NCBI RefSeq assembly: GCF_900099975.1
Contig: NZ_FNEI01000018.1
Location: 1 to 64,000, forward strand
DNA from: Arthrobacter cupressi
Lineage (GTDB): Bacteria; Actinomycetota; Actinomycetes; Actinomycetales; Micrococcaceae
Length of the DNA stretch: 64,000 nucleotides
Reading direction: 5' to 3'
Shown: one piece after another, positions 33,044-41,649 of the stretch
How the letters are laid out: each line of letters starts with the position of its first letter
Numbering within the stretch: position 1 is the first letter of the stretch
Notes under the pieces: model-generated
The model's input: only the letters and a program-made list of their open reading frames with translations
Told to the model about the DNA's origin: nothing
Database searches by the model: none
Position numbers and translations under genes: made by a program

Positions 33044-33103
33044 GGCTCCATCGTAGCGGCGAGTGGTCCGATGTCTGGTGAGGCGTTTCACCCGGTGGCG
33101 CAG

Positions 33104-33134
33104 TTGAAACTGTACCGTCTGGACGGTATAGTTT
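33104..33134 (+). promoter_or_regulatory. Strong promoter with a large palindromic operator
   Basis: -35 TTGAAA (33104-33109), 17-base spacer, -10 TATAGT (33127-33132). A palindrome with 13-base arms AAACTGTACCGTC and GACGGTATAGTTT (one mismatch, two-base centre, 33107-33134) covers spacer and -10. It lies between the FadR-type regulator and the DHA2 permease. Such sites are often bound by TetR-type repressors of efflux genes, but the only regulator here is FadR-type. Confidence 0.7.
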
Positions 33135-33174
33135 TTGGGGTCAGACTTCCACCCTTTTAAGAAAGCGAGCAACC

Positions 33175-34755
33175 ATGACCACGTCCGTCACCAAGCGCGT
33201 ACGCTTCGCCGAGAGCGAGGCGGTTTTCCGTCCCGATCCCGTCCGCGGCAAGCAGCAGGGTGCCGGACGGCGTTGGCTCGCCCTCGGCGCGCTGATGTTC
33301 CCGGTGCTGCTGATCGCCGTCGACAACACTGTGCTCAGCTTCGCGGTCCCGTCCCTGTCCTTGGCACTGAAGCCCAGCGGCAACGAACTGCTGTGGATCA
33401 TCGACGTCTACGCCCTGGTGCTGGCCGGCCTGCTGGTCCCCATGGGCAGCATCGGCGACCGGATCGGCCGCCGCAAGCTCCTGCTGATCGGTGCCACCGG
33501 CTTCGCGCTCGTCTCGGTGCTGGCGTCCTTCGCCACCAACGCGGGCCAGCTCATCGGTGCCCGCGCCCTGCTGGGTGTCTTCGGCGCCATGCTGATGCCT
33601 GCAACGCTCTCCCTGATCCGGAACATCTTCACGGACGCCACCGAACGGCGCACCGCGATCGCCGTGTGGGCCGCGGGCTTCTCCGGCGGCGCTGCGCTCG
33701 GCCCGCTGGCCGGCGGCCTGCTCCTGGAGCACTTCGAATGGGGCGCCGTGTTCCTGCTGGCCGTGCCCATGCTGCTGCCGCTGCTGATCCTGGCGCCGAT
33801 CGTGGTGCCCGAGTCCAAGGACCCGAAGCCCGGGCCGGTGGACCATGCCAGCATCCTGCTGGTCATGGGCGCGATGGTTCCGTTCGTGTACGGCATCAAG
33901 GAATTCGCGCACGACGGCGGCCTGGCCGCGCTGCTGCCGCTCGCCGTCGGACTGGTATCCGGTGCGCTGTTCGTCCGCAGGCAGCTGCGGCGCCAGCGCT
34001 CGGGCACGGCGCCGATGTTGGACATGTCCCTGTTCCGGCACAAGGCGTTCAGCGTCTCGCTGGCCGCGAACCTGCTGAGCATCTTCTCGCTGGTGGGCTT
34101 CATCTACTTCATGTCCCAGCACCTGCAGCTCGTGGCGGGCCGCACCCCGCTCGAGGCCGGGATGCTGATGCTCCCGGGCATGGCGCTGACCATTGTCGCG
34201 GGCCTGCTGACCGTTCCGGTGGTGCGCAGGATCAGCCCGGCGCACGTGGTTACCGCGGGGTTGCTGCTGAACATGAGCGGCTACGCCGTGGTGCTCCTGT
34301 TCGGCCAGGGCGGGGAACTTTGGGCGCTGCTGCTCGGCTTCGCGATAGTGGGTTCGGGCGTGGGTGCCGCGGAGACCATCTCCAACGACCTCATCCTCGC
34401 CAGTGTCCCGGCCCCGCAGGCCGGCGCGGCCTCGGCGATTTCCGAGACCGCCTATGAGGTGGGCTCCGTGCTGGGTACCGCTGTGCTGGGCAGCATCCTG
34501 ACCGCCGCCTACCGCGGCCACGTCGAGGTGCCGGAAACATTGGCCGGGGACGCCGCCCGGCAGGCCTCCGAAACCCTCGGCGGGGCGATCGACGCCGCCC
34601 GGCTGCTCCCGGCGGAACAGGCCGAGGCGCTGCTGGAGTCCGCCCGCCACGCCTTCGACTCCGGCGTCGGAATGACTGCGGCGATCGGCATGGTGCTGAT
34701 GCTGGCCGCCGCGGTGATGGTCGCCGTCGTGCTGCGCAAGCCGAAGGCGGCTTAA
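33175..34755 (+). CDS. DHA2-family MFS efflux permease (14 TM, EmrB/SmvA-like)
   Basis: A 526-residue major facilitator permease of the drug:proton antiporter-2 family with about fourteen membrane segments. Motifs are LLIAVDNTVLSFAVPSL (D1-type, TM1), GSIGDRIGRRKLLLIG (motif A), GARALLGVFGAMLMPATLSL (motif B region) and WAAGFSGGAALGPLAGGLLL (motif C, antiporter). It resembles SmvA/QacA exporters of cationic drugs. Presence beside the fucose genes does not make it a sugar importer. It ends at a strong bidirectional terminator. Confidence 0.9.
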   Translation: MTTSVTKRVRFAESEAVFRPDPVRGKQQGAGRRWLALGALMFPVLLIAVDNTVLSFAVPSLSLALKPSGNELLWIIDVYALVLAGLLVPMGSIGDRIGRRKLLLIGATGFALVSVLASFATNAGQLIGARALLGVFGAMLMPATLSLIRNIFTDATERRTAIAVWAAGFSGGAALGPLAGGLLLEHFEWGAVFLLAVPMLLPLLILAPIVVPESKDPKPGPVDHASILLVMGAMVPFVYGIKEFAHDGGLAALLPLAVGLVSGALFVRRQLRRQRSGTAPMLDMSLFRHKAFSVSLAANLLSIFSLVGFIYFMSQHLQLVAGRTPLEAGMLMLPGMALTIVAGLLTVPVVRRISPAHVVTAGLLLNMSGYAVVLLFGQGGELWALLLGFAIVGSGVGAAETISNDLILASVPAPQAGAASAISETAYEVGSVLGTAVLGSILTAAYRGHVEVPETLAGDAARQASETLGGAIDAARLLPAEQAEALLESARHAFDSGVGMTAAIGMVLMLAAAVMVAVVLRKPKAA

Positions 34756-34760
34756 AAGCA

Positions 34761-34801
34761 GGAAGGGCAGCGAGCAAGATGCTCGCTGCCCTTCCCTTTT
34801 T
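34761..34801. terminator. Bidirectional rho-independent terminator
   Basis: Perfect 15-bp arms GGAAGGGCAGCGAGC and its complement with loop AAGAT, followed by CTTTTT on the plus strand and by AAAAG before the stem, which gives a T-run on the minus strand. It lies between two convergent genes. Confidence 0.93.
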
Positions 34802-34810
34802 AAGGCTCGC

Positions 34811-36325
34811 TTAGATGGAGTCTTCCGAGCCCGGTGCCGGGCGGTTGGCTACCACCGGGGACAGGCCGGTGAAGCCGTCGCGGGCCTCGGCGATCTCGTG
34901 GATCTGCTTGCGGCAGGCGTACCAGCCACCGATCATCAGGGCGATTGCCACCAGGGTGACCAGGAGGGTGAGCGGCGAATCGATGAACACCATCACCAGG
35001 ACCGCCACGAGGAAGAGCAGTGTCAGGTAGCCGGTGAACGGGGCGCCCGGCATCCGGAACGCGGGCCGCTTGAGCCAGCCCTTGTCCGCCCAGCGCTTGA
35101 GCTGGATCTGGCACAGCACGATCGTGGCCCACGTGGAAATGATGCCCACGGAGGCGACGTTCAGCACGATCTCGAAGGCCTCGGACGGGACCAGGTAGTT
35201 CAGCGGAACACCCAGCAGGGACACGCCCGCGGTGATGGCGATGCCGCCGTAGGGCACACCGGCCTTGTTCATGCGCTGGGCGAACTTCGGAGCCGAACCG
35301 GCCACGGACATGGAGCGCAGGATGCGGCCGGTGGAGTACAGGCCGGCGTTCAGCGATGACAGCGAGGCCGTGAGGACCACCAGGTTCATGATGGTATCCA
35401 CGCCCTGGACGCCGATCGAGCCGAAGAAGGTCACGAACGGGCTGACGCCCTTCTGGTACGAGGTGAACGGCAGCAGCAGCGAGAGCAGGATGACCGAGCC
35501 GACGTAGAACACGGCGATACGGAAGACCACGGAGTTGATGGCCTTGGGCATGATCTTTTCCGGGTTCTCGGTTTCGCCAGCAGCCGTACCGACCAGTTCA
35601 ACGGAAGCGTAGGCGAACACGACGCCCTGCATGAGCAGGATCATCGGCATGATGCCGTTCGGGAAGACTCCGCCGTTGTCGGTGATCAGCGAGAACCCGG
35701 TGGGCGCACCGGTGGGGGTGCCAAAGATGACGAACCAGATGCCCAGGATGAGGAAGGCCACCAGGGCCGCGACCTTGATCAGCGCGAACCAGAATTCCAT
35801 CTCGCCGAACACCTTCACCGAGACCAGGTTCAGCGCCAGCACCACCACCAGTGCGATGAGCGCCCAGGCCCACTGCGGCACGGCGCCGATCCAAGGGACG
35901 TAGCGGCCGAAGAAGTTCATGTAGATTGCCGCGGCGGTGATGTCCACGATGGTGGTCATGGCCCAGTTGATCCAGTAGAACCAGCCGGAGGCGAAGGCGG
36001 CCTTCTCACCGAAGAACTCACGGGCGTAGGACACGAAGGAACCCGATGACGGGCGGTGCAGGACGAGTTCGCCCAGGGCCCGCAGGATCAGGAACACGAA
36101 CGCGCCGCAGATCGCGTAAGACAGGACCAGCGACGGGCCCGCGGCGTTGAGGCGGCCGCCAGCGCCGAGGAACAGGCCGGTGCCGATCGCGCCGCCGATC
36201 GCGATCATCTGGATCTGACGCGGCTTGAGGTTCTTGTGGTAGCCCTTGTCCTCGGCGTGCAGCAGCTTCTCAGTCGCGTGCGCCTGCGGCGGGACCGTGT
36301 GGTCGGTGATGGGTTGATTGCTCAT
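34811..36325 (-). CDS. APC-family amino-acid permease, probable L-asparagine permease
   Basis: A 504-residue proton-coupled permease with twelve membrane segments. The APC signature lies in LKPRQIQMIAIGGAIGTGLF and LNAAGPSLVLSYAICG; further family blocks are RALGELVLHRPSSGSF and ELVGTAAGETENPEK. It ends the operon of a GntR regulator, asparaginase and aspartase, pointing to asparagine (AnsP-type) as substrate, with GABA or other amino acids as alternatives. AAGGATCC precedes the ATG. Confidence 0.85.
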   Translation of the reverse strand: MSNQPITDHTVPPQAHATEKLLHAEDKGYHKNLKPRQIQMIAIGGAIGTGLFLGAGGRLNAAGPSLVLSYAICGAFVFLILRALGELVLHRPSSGSFVSYAREFFGEKAAFASGWFYWINWAMTTIVDITAAAIYMNFFGRYVPWIGAVPQWAWALIALVVVLALNLVSVKVFGEMEFWFALIKVAALVAFLILGIWFVIFGTPTGAPTGFSLITDNGGVFPNGIMPMILLMQGVVFAYASVELVGTAAGETENPEKIMPKAINSVVFRIAVFYVGSVILLSLLLPFTSYQKGVSPFVTFFGSIGVQGVDTIMNLVVLTASLSSLNAGLYSTGRILRSMSVAGSAPKFAQRMNKAGVPYGGIAITAGVSLLGVPLNYLVPSEAFEIVLNVASVGIISTWATIVLCQIQLKRWADKGWLKRPAFRMPGAPFTGYLTLLFLVAVLVMVFIDSPLTLLVTLVAIALMIGGWYACRKQIHEIAEARDGFTGLSPVVANRPAPGSEDSI

Positions 36326-36458
36326 GGGGATCCTTAGGGGTGTCCTGTGGGGAGGTTCCGGTTAGGGTACGACGGCGGAAAGCCGGCCGCCGTCGTCATG
36401 CTCGCTGCCGCTCCGGTTACGGACGCTTCCGGTAGGGACCCGGCGCGGCAGCGGAGTG

Positions 36459-37868
36459 TCAGCTGCTCAGGTTGGCGAGCCGTTCGGGGCGCAGCAGCTC
36501 GTTGAGCTGCTCGGCGGTCAGCATTCCGTGCTCCAGGACCAGCTCGGCCACACCGCGCCCGCTGGCCAGCGCCTCCTGGGCGATGGCCGTCGCGGAGGCG
36601 TAACCGATGTGCGGGTTCAGCGCCGTGACCAGGCCGATCGACTGCTCCACGGTGAGGCGCAGGCGTTCGGCGTTGGCGGTGATGCCACGCACGCACCGTT
36701 CGGTGAGGGTGTGGCAGGCTGCTTCCAGGTGGGAAATGCTTTTGTGGATGCTGTGGACGATGATGGGCTCGAAGGCGTTCAGCTGCAGCTGGCCCGCCTC
36801 GGCCGCCATGGTGACAGTGACGTCGTTGCCGATGACCTCGTAGGCCACCTGGCTGACCACTTCCGGGATCACCGGGTTGATCTTGCCTGGCATGATGGAC
36901 GATCCCGACTGGACTGCCGGGAGGTTGATTTCGCCCAGTCCCGCGCGCGGTCCGGAGGACAGCAGGCGGAGGTCGTTGCAAATCTTGGAGAGCTTCACGG
37001 CCACGCGCTTGAGCACGCCGGACAGGTGCACGAAGGCGCCGACGTCCTGGGTGGCCTCGATCAGGTCGACGGCGGTGACCAGCGGCAGGCCGGTGATCTC
37101 GGCCAGGTGCCGGCAGGCAGCCTCGGCGTAGCCCTTGGGGGCGTTCAGGCCGGTGCCGATCGCGGTGGCGCCCAGGTTGATCTCGTGGATCAGCAGCTGG
37201 GACTCCGCCAGGCGGGCGCGGTCCTCGCCGATGGTCACGGCGTAGCCGCCGAACTCCTGGCCCAGGGTCATGGGCACGGCGTCCTGCAGCTGGGTGCGGC
37301 CCATCTTGACGACCGTACGGAATTCCCGGCCCTTCTCCGCGAAGGCTTCCTCGAGGATGGCGAGGGCCTTGAGGAGGCCCTGGACCGAGAAGATCGTGGC
37401 CAGGTTGACGGCCGTGGGGTACACGTCGTTGGTGGACTGGCTCAGGTTGACGTGGTCGTTGGGGTGCAGGCGGGCGTAGTCGCCCTTGGGGTGGCCGAGG
37501 ATTTCGAGGGCGCGGTTGGCGATTACCTCGTTGGCGTTCATGTTGGAGCTGGTGCCGGCACCGCCCTGGATCACGTCCACCATGAACTGCTCGTGGAGCT
37601 TGCCGTCCAGGATGTCCTGGCAGGCCTGCTCGATGGCCGTGGCGCGCTCTTCGTCCAGGAGGCCGAGTTCACGGTTGGTGCGGGCGGCGGCCAGCTTCAC
37701 GGCGGCCAGGCCGCGGACCAGGTCCGGGTTGCTTGAGAGCCGCTGGCCCGTGATGGGGAAGTTCTCGATCGCGCGGAGGGTGTGCACGCCCCAGTACGCG
37801 TCGGCGGGGACGTCGCGGTCGCCCAGGAGGTCGTGTTCCGATCGGAAGCGGTGATCGTCGTTGCTCAT
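36459..37868 (-). CDS. aspA: Aspartate ammonia-lyase (aspartase)
   Basis: A 469-residue member of the aspartase/fumarase superfamily deaminating L-aspartate to fumarate. The C3 loop signature GSSIMPGKINPV (about 320-331) contains the catalytic Ser. TSSNMNANEVIAN and HPNDHVNLSQSTND (second conserved region) are also present. FRSEHDLLGDRDVPADAYWG at the N terminus separates it from fumarase. Its neighbours, asparaginase and permease, favour aspartase. The 61-base gap from the asparaginase stop and shared strand indicate one operon. Confidence 0.92.
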   Translation of the reverse strand: MSNDDHRFRSEHDLLGDRDVPADAYWGVHTLRAIENFPITGQRLSSNPDLVRGLAAVKLAAARTNRELGLLDEERATAIEQACQDILDGKLHEQFMVDVIQGGAGTSSNMNANEVIANRALEILGHPKGDYARLHPNDHVNLSQSTNDVYPTAVNLATIFSVQGLLKALAILEEAFAEKGREFRTVVKMGRTQLQDAVPMTLGQEFGGYAVTIGEDRARLAESQLLIHEINLGATAIGTGLNAPKGYAEAACRHLAEITGLPLVTAVDLIEATQDVGAFVHLSGVLKRVAVKLSKICNDLRLLSSGPRAGLGEINLPAVQSGSSIMPGKINPVIPEVVSQVAYEVIGNDVTVTMAAEAGQLQLNAFEPIIVHSIHKSISHLEAACHTLTERCVRGITANAERLRLTVEQSIGLVTALNPHIGYASATAIAQEALASGRGVAELVLEHGMLTAEQLNELLRPERLANLSS

Positions 37869-37929
37869 TGCTGTCCTTGTCAGTGGGTCTTGATGCGTCG
37901 GTGGTCCGCGGTTGCGTCTGTGGTCCGCG

Positions 37930-38943
37930 TCAGCGGGAGGCCTGCAGGCCGGCGTTTGCGGGCAGGAAACCGGCGGCGCGGAGGACGCCGACGGGCTTTC
38001 CGCCGCCCAGCACCGGTGGGATCTGGAGCTCCGCCAGGGTATCGGCGTCGACCCCCAGCTCGGCGAGGACCCGGAGGGTGACGGGCAGCCGGGCGCGGTC
38101 GCCGCCGTCGGAAATCTTGATCGCGACGCCGGTCCCGTCCGCCAGGCCGATCAGCTGCAGGCCCTCGAAACCGTCCTTGGCCAACAGGCCCGGCACAGCA
38201 CGCATCATGGCAGTGACGTCGCGGCCCTCGCCGGCCACCATCTCCGGGAAGGCGCGCATGGCGTGGGCAACCTGGCCCTCGTGGCTTTCCGGGCTGGCGG
38301 AGGCGAGCCGGCCGTAGGCGCGGGCCATGCCGCGCAGGCTGTGCGCGAAGAGCGGGGTGCCGCAGCCGTCGGTGCTGACCGCGGCGGCGTCCTCGCCGGT
38401 GAGCTCGGTGATGGTGTCGCGGACGAGGCGCTGGAGCGGGTGTTCCGGGTTCAGGTAGCCCTCCACCGGCCAGCCGTTGATGGTGCAGACCGCGGCCATG
38501 GAGGCGTGCTTTCCCGAGCAGTTCTGGGCCAGCTGCGTGGGGCCGTGGCCGGCGCGGAGCCAGGCCTCGCGCTCGCTTACGCCGTAGGGAAGATCGGTGC
38601 TGTTGGCCAGGGCGCCTTCGTCCAGGCCGTGCAGTTCGAGGATCCGGCGGGCGCCGTCCTGGTGCATGGCCGCGCCCGAGTGGCTGGCGGCCGTGAGGGC
38701 GAGGAGGTCCTGCTCCAGTTTGAGGCCGGCACGGAGGAGCGCCACGGCCTGCAGCGGCTTGAGGGAGGAACGGGGGTAGATGGGCGCGTCGGGGTCGCCG
38801 GCGGCCAGCTTGGGTTCGCCGTTGGTACCGGCGTCTGTGCCGGTGCCGCCGGGGCCGAGGGCGATGAGCGAGCCGTAGTGGATGCTCTCGACAAGGCCGT
38901 CGCGGGTCTGCTCGGCCAGCGGGACGTGGTGCGGGGTTGGCAT
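37930..38943 (-). CDS. L-asparaginase (AsnC-like type, PF06089 family)
   Basis: A 337-residue asparaginase of the Rhizobium etli type family, hydrolysing asparagine to aspartate and ammonia. Family marks are IHYGSLIAL, YPRSSLKPLQAVALL (Ser-x-x-Lys-like), CSGKHASM (CSGKH motif), AVSTDGCGTPLFAHSL and the end ADGTGVAIKISDGG. The start at 38943 is selected by AAGGAC upstream; longer frames are nonsensical. It feeds aspartase, encoded next. Only cytoplasmic features are seen. Confidence 0.9.
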   Translation of the reverse strand: MPTPHHVPLAEQTRDGLVESIHYGSLIALGPGGTGTDAGTNGEPKLAAGDPDAPIYPRSSLKPLQAVALLRAGLKLEQDLLALTAASHSGAAMHQDGARRILELHGLDEGALANSTDLPYGVSEREAWLRAGHGPTQLAQNCSGKHASMAAVCTINGWPVEGYLNPEHPLQRLVRDTITELTGEDAAAVSTDGCGTPLFAHSLRGMARAYGRLASASPESHEGQVAHAMRAFPEMVAGEGRDVTAMMRAVPGLLAKDGFEGLQLIGLADGTGVAIKISDGGDRARLPVTLRVLAELGVDADTLAELQIPPVLGGGKPVGVLRAAGFLPANAGLQASR

Positions 38944-39010
38944 GGCGTCCTTAGGTAGGTGTTGCGTGGTGGTCAGTAGGGTTCGGGCGCATGGGCCCGT
39001 GCAGGGCGGG

Positions 39011-39718
39011 TCAGCCCTGTGAGGAGTTGAGGATGCTGTCCAAGGCTGCGCTGACCGCGGCGAGGTGGGCGGCCATGGCGGCCTCCGCGGCCTCGGCCTC
39101 CCCGGCGTCGATCGCTTCGATGATGTGGAGGTGTTCGTCGTCCGAGGCGTGGCGGCGGTCGGCAACCATGTTCAGGGTTTCGGACTGGTGCGCCAGGGCC
39201 TCGCGGATGTCGGCCACGACGCTTTCGAAGACCTTGTTGCCGCTGGCCCGGGCAATGATGGAATGGAACGCGGCGTCGAGGGCCACCCAGGCTTCGGGGT
39301 CGTTTTCGCCGAGCATCTCTTCCACGAGTCCGCGGAGTTGTTTGAGGTCCTCGTCGCTGCGGCGCTGTGCGGCCAGGCCCGCCGCGGGAACTTCGATGTG
39401 GGGCCGGGCCTCGTTGAGGTCCCGGGCGGAGTACTGGCCCAGCGTGAGGTCGTTGGCCACTTTGTCGGCGACCACGAAGGTTCCCTTGCCGGTTTTCGTG
39501 ACTGTCAGGCCGAGGGCGTTGCAGGAGCGGAGAGCCTCGCGGATCACCGAGCGGCTCACGCCGTACTGGCCGGCGAGGGTGGCTTCGGAGCTGAGCTTCG
39601 CACCGAGCTCCACTGCGCCGGATTCGATGTCCTGCCGGATGGCGCTGAAAACCGCCTCGGCCGCGCTGAGGCGGGCGAGGGGAGCGGGGCGCGGAGCCGG
39701 GGCAGCGGCTGCTCGCAT
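39011..39718 (-). CDS. GntR-family (FadR type) regulator of the asparagine operon
   Basis: A 235-residue regulator. Winged helix with GAVELGAKLSSEATLAGQYG and VSRSVIREALRSCNALGL, then an FCD domain with WVALDAAFHSIIARASGN and EHLHIIEAIDAGEAE. The ATG at 39718 is preferred to a GTG at 39796 because a promoter with TTGACA at 39804-39809 would lie inside the longer version. First gene of the operon; likely autoregulated through the palindrome CTGTCTGACAG at 39756, with aspartate or asparagine as plausible effector. Confidence 0.87.
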   Translation of the reverse strand: MRAAAAPAPRPAPLARLSAAEAVFSAIRQDIESGAVELGAKLSSEATLAGQYGVSRSVIREALRSCNALGLTVTKTGKGTFVVADKVANDLTLGQYSARDLNEARPHIEVPAAGLAAQRRSDEDLKQLRGLVEEMLGENDPEAWVALDAAFHSIIARASGNKVFESVVADIREALAHQSETLNMVADRRHASDDEHLHIIEAIDAGEAEAAEAAMAAHLAAVSAALDSILNSSQG

Positions 39719-39755
39719 GGGGAGCTGGCCGCCGTCGGCCTGTCCGGCTGTCCGG

Positions 39756-39809
39756 CTGTCTGACAGGTTCACGGTTAAGAATATGGCACGGGTCACAAGG
39801 TGCTGTCAA
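39756..39809 (-). promoter_or_regulatory. Promoter and operator of the asparagine operon
   Basis: On the minus strand TTGACA (39809-39804) and CATATT (39785-39780) are 18 bases apart. The palindrome CTGTCAGACAG (39766-39756) follows within the first transcribed bases. Its half-site TGTC-N-GACA fits FadR-type operators. Confidence 0.6.
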
Positions 39810-39884
39810 TTGGAGCTTTTTTGGTGTGGGCGGGGGCTCTCGCGCGCGCTGGTGGGCGGCACTCCCACGGGCGGCCAGCCGGAC

Positions 39885-39900
39885 ATTCTGCTGGATCACC
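39885..39900 (+). repeat. Single copy of the ATTCTGCTGGATCACC repeat
   Basis: ATTCTGCTGGATCACC is identical to both arms of the palindrome at 41827-41915. It lies between divergent promoter regions of the regulator and the 2H phosphoesterase. Confidence 0.7.
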
Positions 39901-39962
39901 TCTGCCGCTCCAGGGTTATGCCGCCGGAACGTCAGCTCTTCGGTTCGCGGCGCATAATCGAG

Positions 39963-40598
39963 ATGGAATTGCCGGTGAAAGGCTGGCCCGCGGTCAAGGA
40001 GGTCCGGATGCTGCCACCGCCACGCGTCACCATCGAGGTCCCGCTGCTCAGCCTGGGCGACGGGCCGGCCGCCTTTGAGGCGCTGGGCAGCTACGTCGAT
40101 GCGCTGCGCAGGCCGCGCGGGCTGCACATGACCTTGCTGCATGTGGGCATCCTGGAAGACTTTGCAGCCGATGTGGCCGCCTGGACCAAGGGGTTCACCA
40201 GCAAGGACTCCGCGCTCGAACGCACTGCCTCCTGGCTCCGTGGCCTGCCCGTCCTGGAGGGATTCACGGCCAGCGCGCAGCGCCTGCTCGTCCTGGGAGG
40301 CGGCAGGGTCTCGGGGTTGGAAGTCGAGGCCCCGCAGGCTGTGAGGGACTTCCAGCTTTCCCTCGTGGTGGCGCTCCACGGCCTTCTCGACGACCTTGCG
40401 GTGGACAACATCGACGACTTCATCCTCAGCTCGCCGGCCCTCGGCTACAGGTCCCCGCACTGGGTGCCGCATGTCGCCGTCGGCAGGCCGAAGACCAGAC
40501 GCGATAGAACCATCGAGATCGAACCGCTGGCGCTGGAGTTCGGGGCATCGCGGATCAGGAATGAGTGGGCGCTGGACGGTGTTGAGCTGACCCCCTAG
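39963..40598 (+). CDS. 2H phosphoesterase-like (LigT/2'-5' RNA ligase fold) protein
   Basis: A 211-residue protein with two H-x-T/S-like motifs of the 2H superfamily, HMTLLHVG in the first half and HVAVGRP in the second; the latter has Ala where Thr/Ser is usual, though Val-Ala-Val lies on the same strand. Basic residues PKTRRDR near the end could contact phosphate. The reaction in relatives is cyclic phosphodiester hydrolysis or RNA ligation. The ATG at 39963 is one of two plausible starts, the other at 40008. It stands alone. Confidence 0.65.
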   Translation: MELPVKGWPAVKEVRMLPPPRVTIEVPLLSLGDGPAAFEALGSYVDALRRPRGLHMTLLHVGILEDFAADVAAWTKGFTSKDSALERTASWLRGLPVLEGFTASAQRLLVLGGGRVSGLEVEAPQAVRDFQLSLVVALHGLLDDLAVDNIDDFILSSPALGYRSPHWVPHVAVGRPKTRRDRTIEIEPLALEFGASRIRNEWALDGVELTP

Positions 40599-40980
40599 CA
40601 TCCTTCGTCGCTTTCAGGGCAACCCCAGCCAGTCGGATTTTCGAGGCAGTTCTTGGCAACGAGGGACGTTTCGGTCCTCCTGACATGGATGGTCCTCGCC
40701 GGGCTGACGATGTTCAGGGTTCCGTTGATGGGCAATGCCGGCCCGCCATTGACGGAGTAGGTACCAGCGAAACTGGTGGTGACTGAAGCGGAGTAGACGC
40801 CTGTCGCCTGGTAGACGTGGCTGGTACGGGTCGGTTCGCCGAGCCATTCCTGCTCCGGGATGGAACCCCCGGTGAGCGTGGTGGGGCCAAAGTGTGATCC
40901 GTCGCCCCGTTTCACGAGGAGTCTGTGGAAATCGCTGAGGATCCTGGCGGCGATATCGGTGAGGACCTTTCGTGGTTCCT
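40595..40980 (-). pseudogene. C-terminal fragment of a PKD-domain secreted protein
   Basis: The frame encodes GDGSHFGPTTLTGGS, the HVYQATGVYSASVTT strand of a PKD domain, TYSVNGGPALPINGT and the ending SLVAKNCLENPTGWGCPE, all of a Micrococcales secreted PKD-protein family known by memory. The N-terminal half and signal peptide are missing: the frame is open but has no convincing start, with only a GTG at 40915 that lacks a ribosome site. The lipoprotein stop lies in the same stretch. A deletion remnant is the best reading; an overlapping short gene is possible. Confidence 0.5.
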
Positions 40981-41649
40981 TTAGCCCGAAACAATTCCGT
41001 GGGCATTAATCCGCCACTGGCCGTCGACGAACGTGGTCAGAAGGACTTCCGTCTGCTTCGTTGCGGGTATTGATGCTTGCCAGGTTTTGGACGGAGCCGC
41101 GTAGTAACTGATCGCCTCCTCGTTGACTCTCACGAATACCTGCTGCGGCTCGACGGGCTGCTTGACCCACTTCACGTCAACGGCCTGAACCAAGGCACGG
41201 CCGCCGACCGTCCAGCGTCCCTTGGCGAAGTTTCGATCCATGGCCTTCTGGTAGTCGATGGCTTGATCCTTCGGGAGGTCCTGGCTTTCTAGCCAGAGCT
41301 TCAAATCGCCGGTCTGAACGGCGTAGGTATAGGTGGAGTACCAGTACTTGGTGAAGGCTTCGAGCCCCTGTTTCGAATTCTGTTTTGCGATGGGCGGCAT
41401 CACCGGAACGGGAACGTTCAGTGCTTTGCCGTTGGCGCTTGCCTGCTTGTAGCTCGGACCGGTCGCCGCGGTTGGCGTCGGAGCGCTCACAGCCGTGACC
41501 GTTTGGACGGGCGTTGGCGCTTCGCCTCCTTGGCAGCCGCTCGCGAGCAGCGCGGTAAGCGCAGCGGAGGAGAAGAGCACGCTCCGTGCCCCGCGGCGGG
41601 ACAGGTTGTGGCGGGTCGGCGACATCGAGCAGAAGCGGCTTGGTTTCAT
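40981..41649 (-). CDS. DUF6318-like lipoprotein
   Basis: A 222-residue secreted lipoprotein with signal peptide ending LLASGC (Cys39). After a Thr/Ala/Pro linker the block GLEAFTKYWYSTYTYAVQTG matches the DUF6318 helix pattern in actinobacterial lipoproteins (aromatic YW/Y cluster). It ends LLTTFVDGQWRINAHGIVSG. An internal ATG at 41625 is an alternative start. Base composition is lower in G+C than neighbours. Function unknown; its frame stop touches the PKD fragment. Confidence 0.7.
   Translation of the reverse strand: MKPSRFCSMSPTRHNLSRRGARSVLFSSAALTALLASGCQGGEAPTPVQTVTAVSAPTPTAATGPSYKQASANGKALNVPVPVMPPIAKQNSKQGLEAFTKYWYSTYTYAVQTGDLKLWLESQDLPKDQAIDYQKAMDRNFAKGRWTVGGRALVQAVDVKWVKQPVEPQQVFVRVNEEAISYYAAPSKTWQASIPATKQTEVLLTTFVDGQWRINAHGIVSG

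Noticed and set aside
33175..34755. The permease near the fucose genes as an L-fucose importer
   Set aside because: It has fourteen segments and the antiporter motif C of DHA2 drug exporters, its own promoter and operator, and a terminator.
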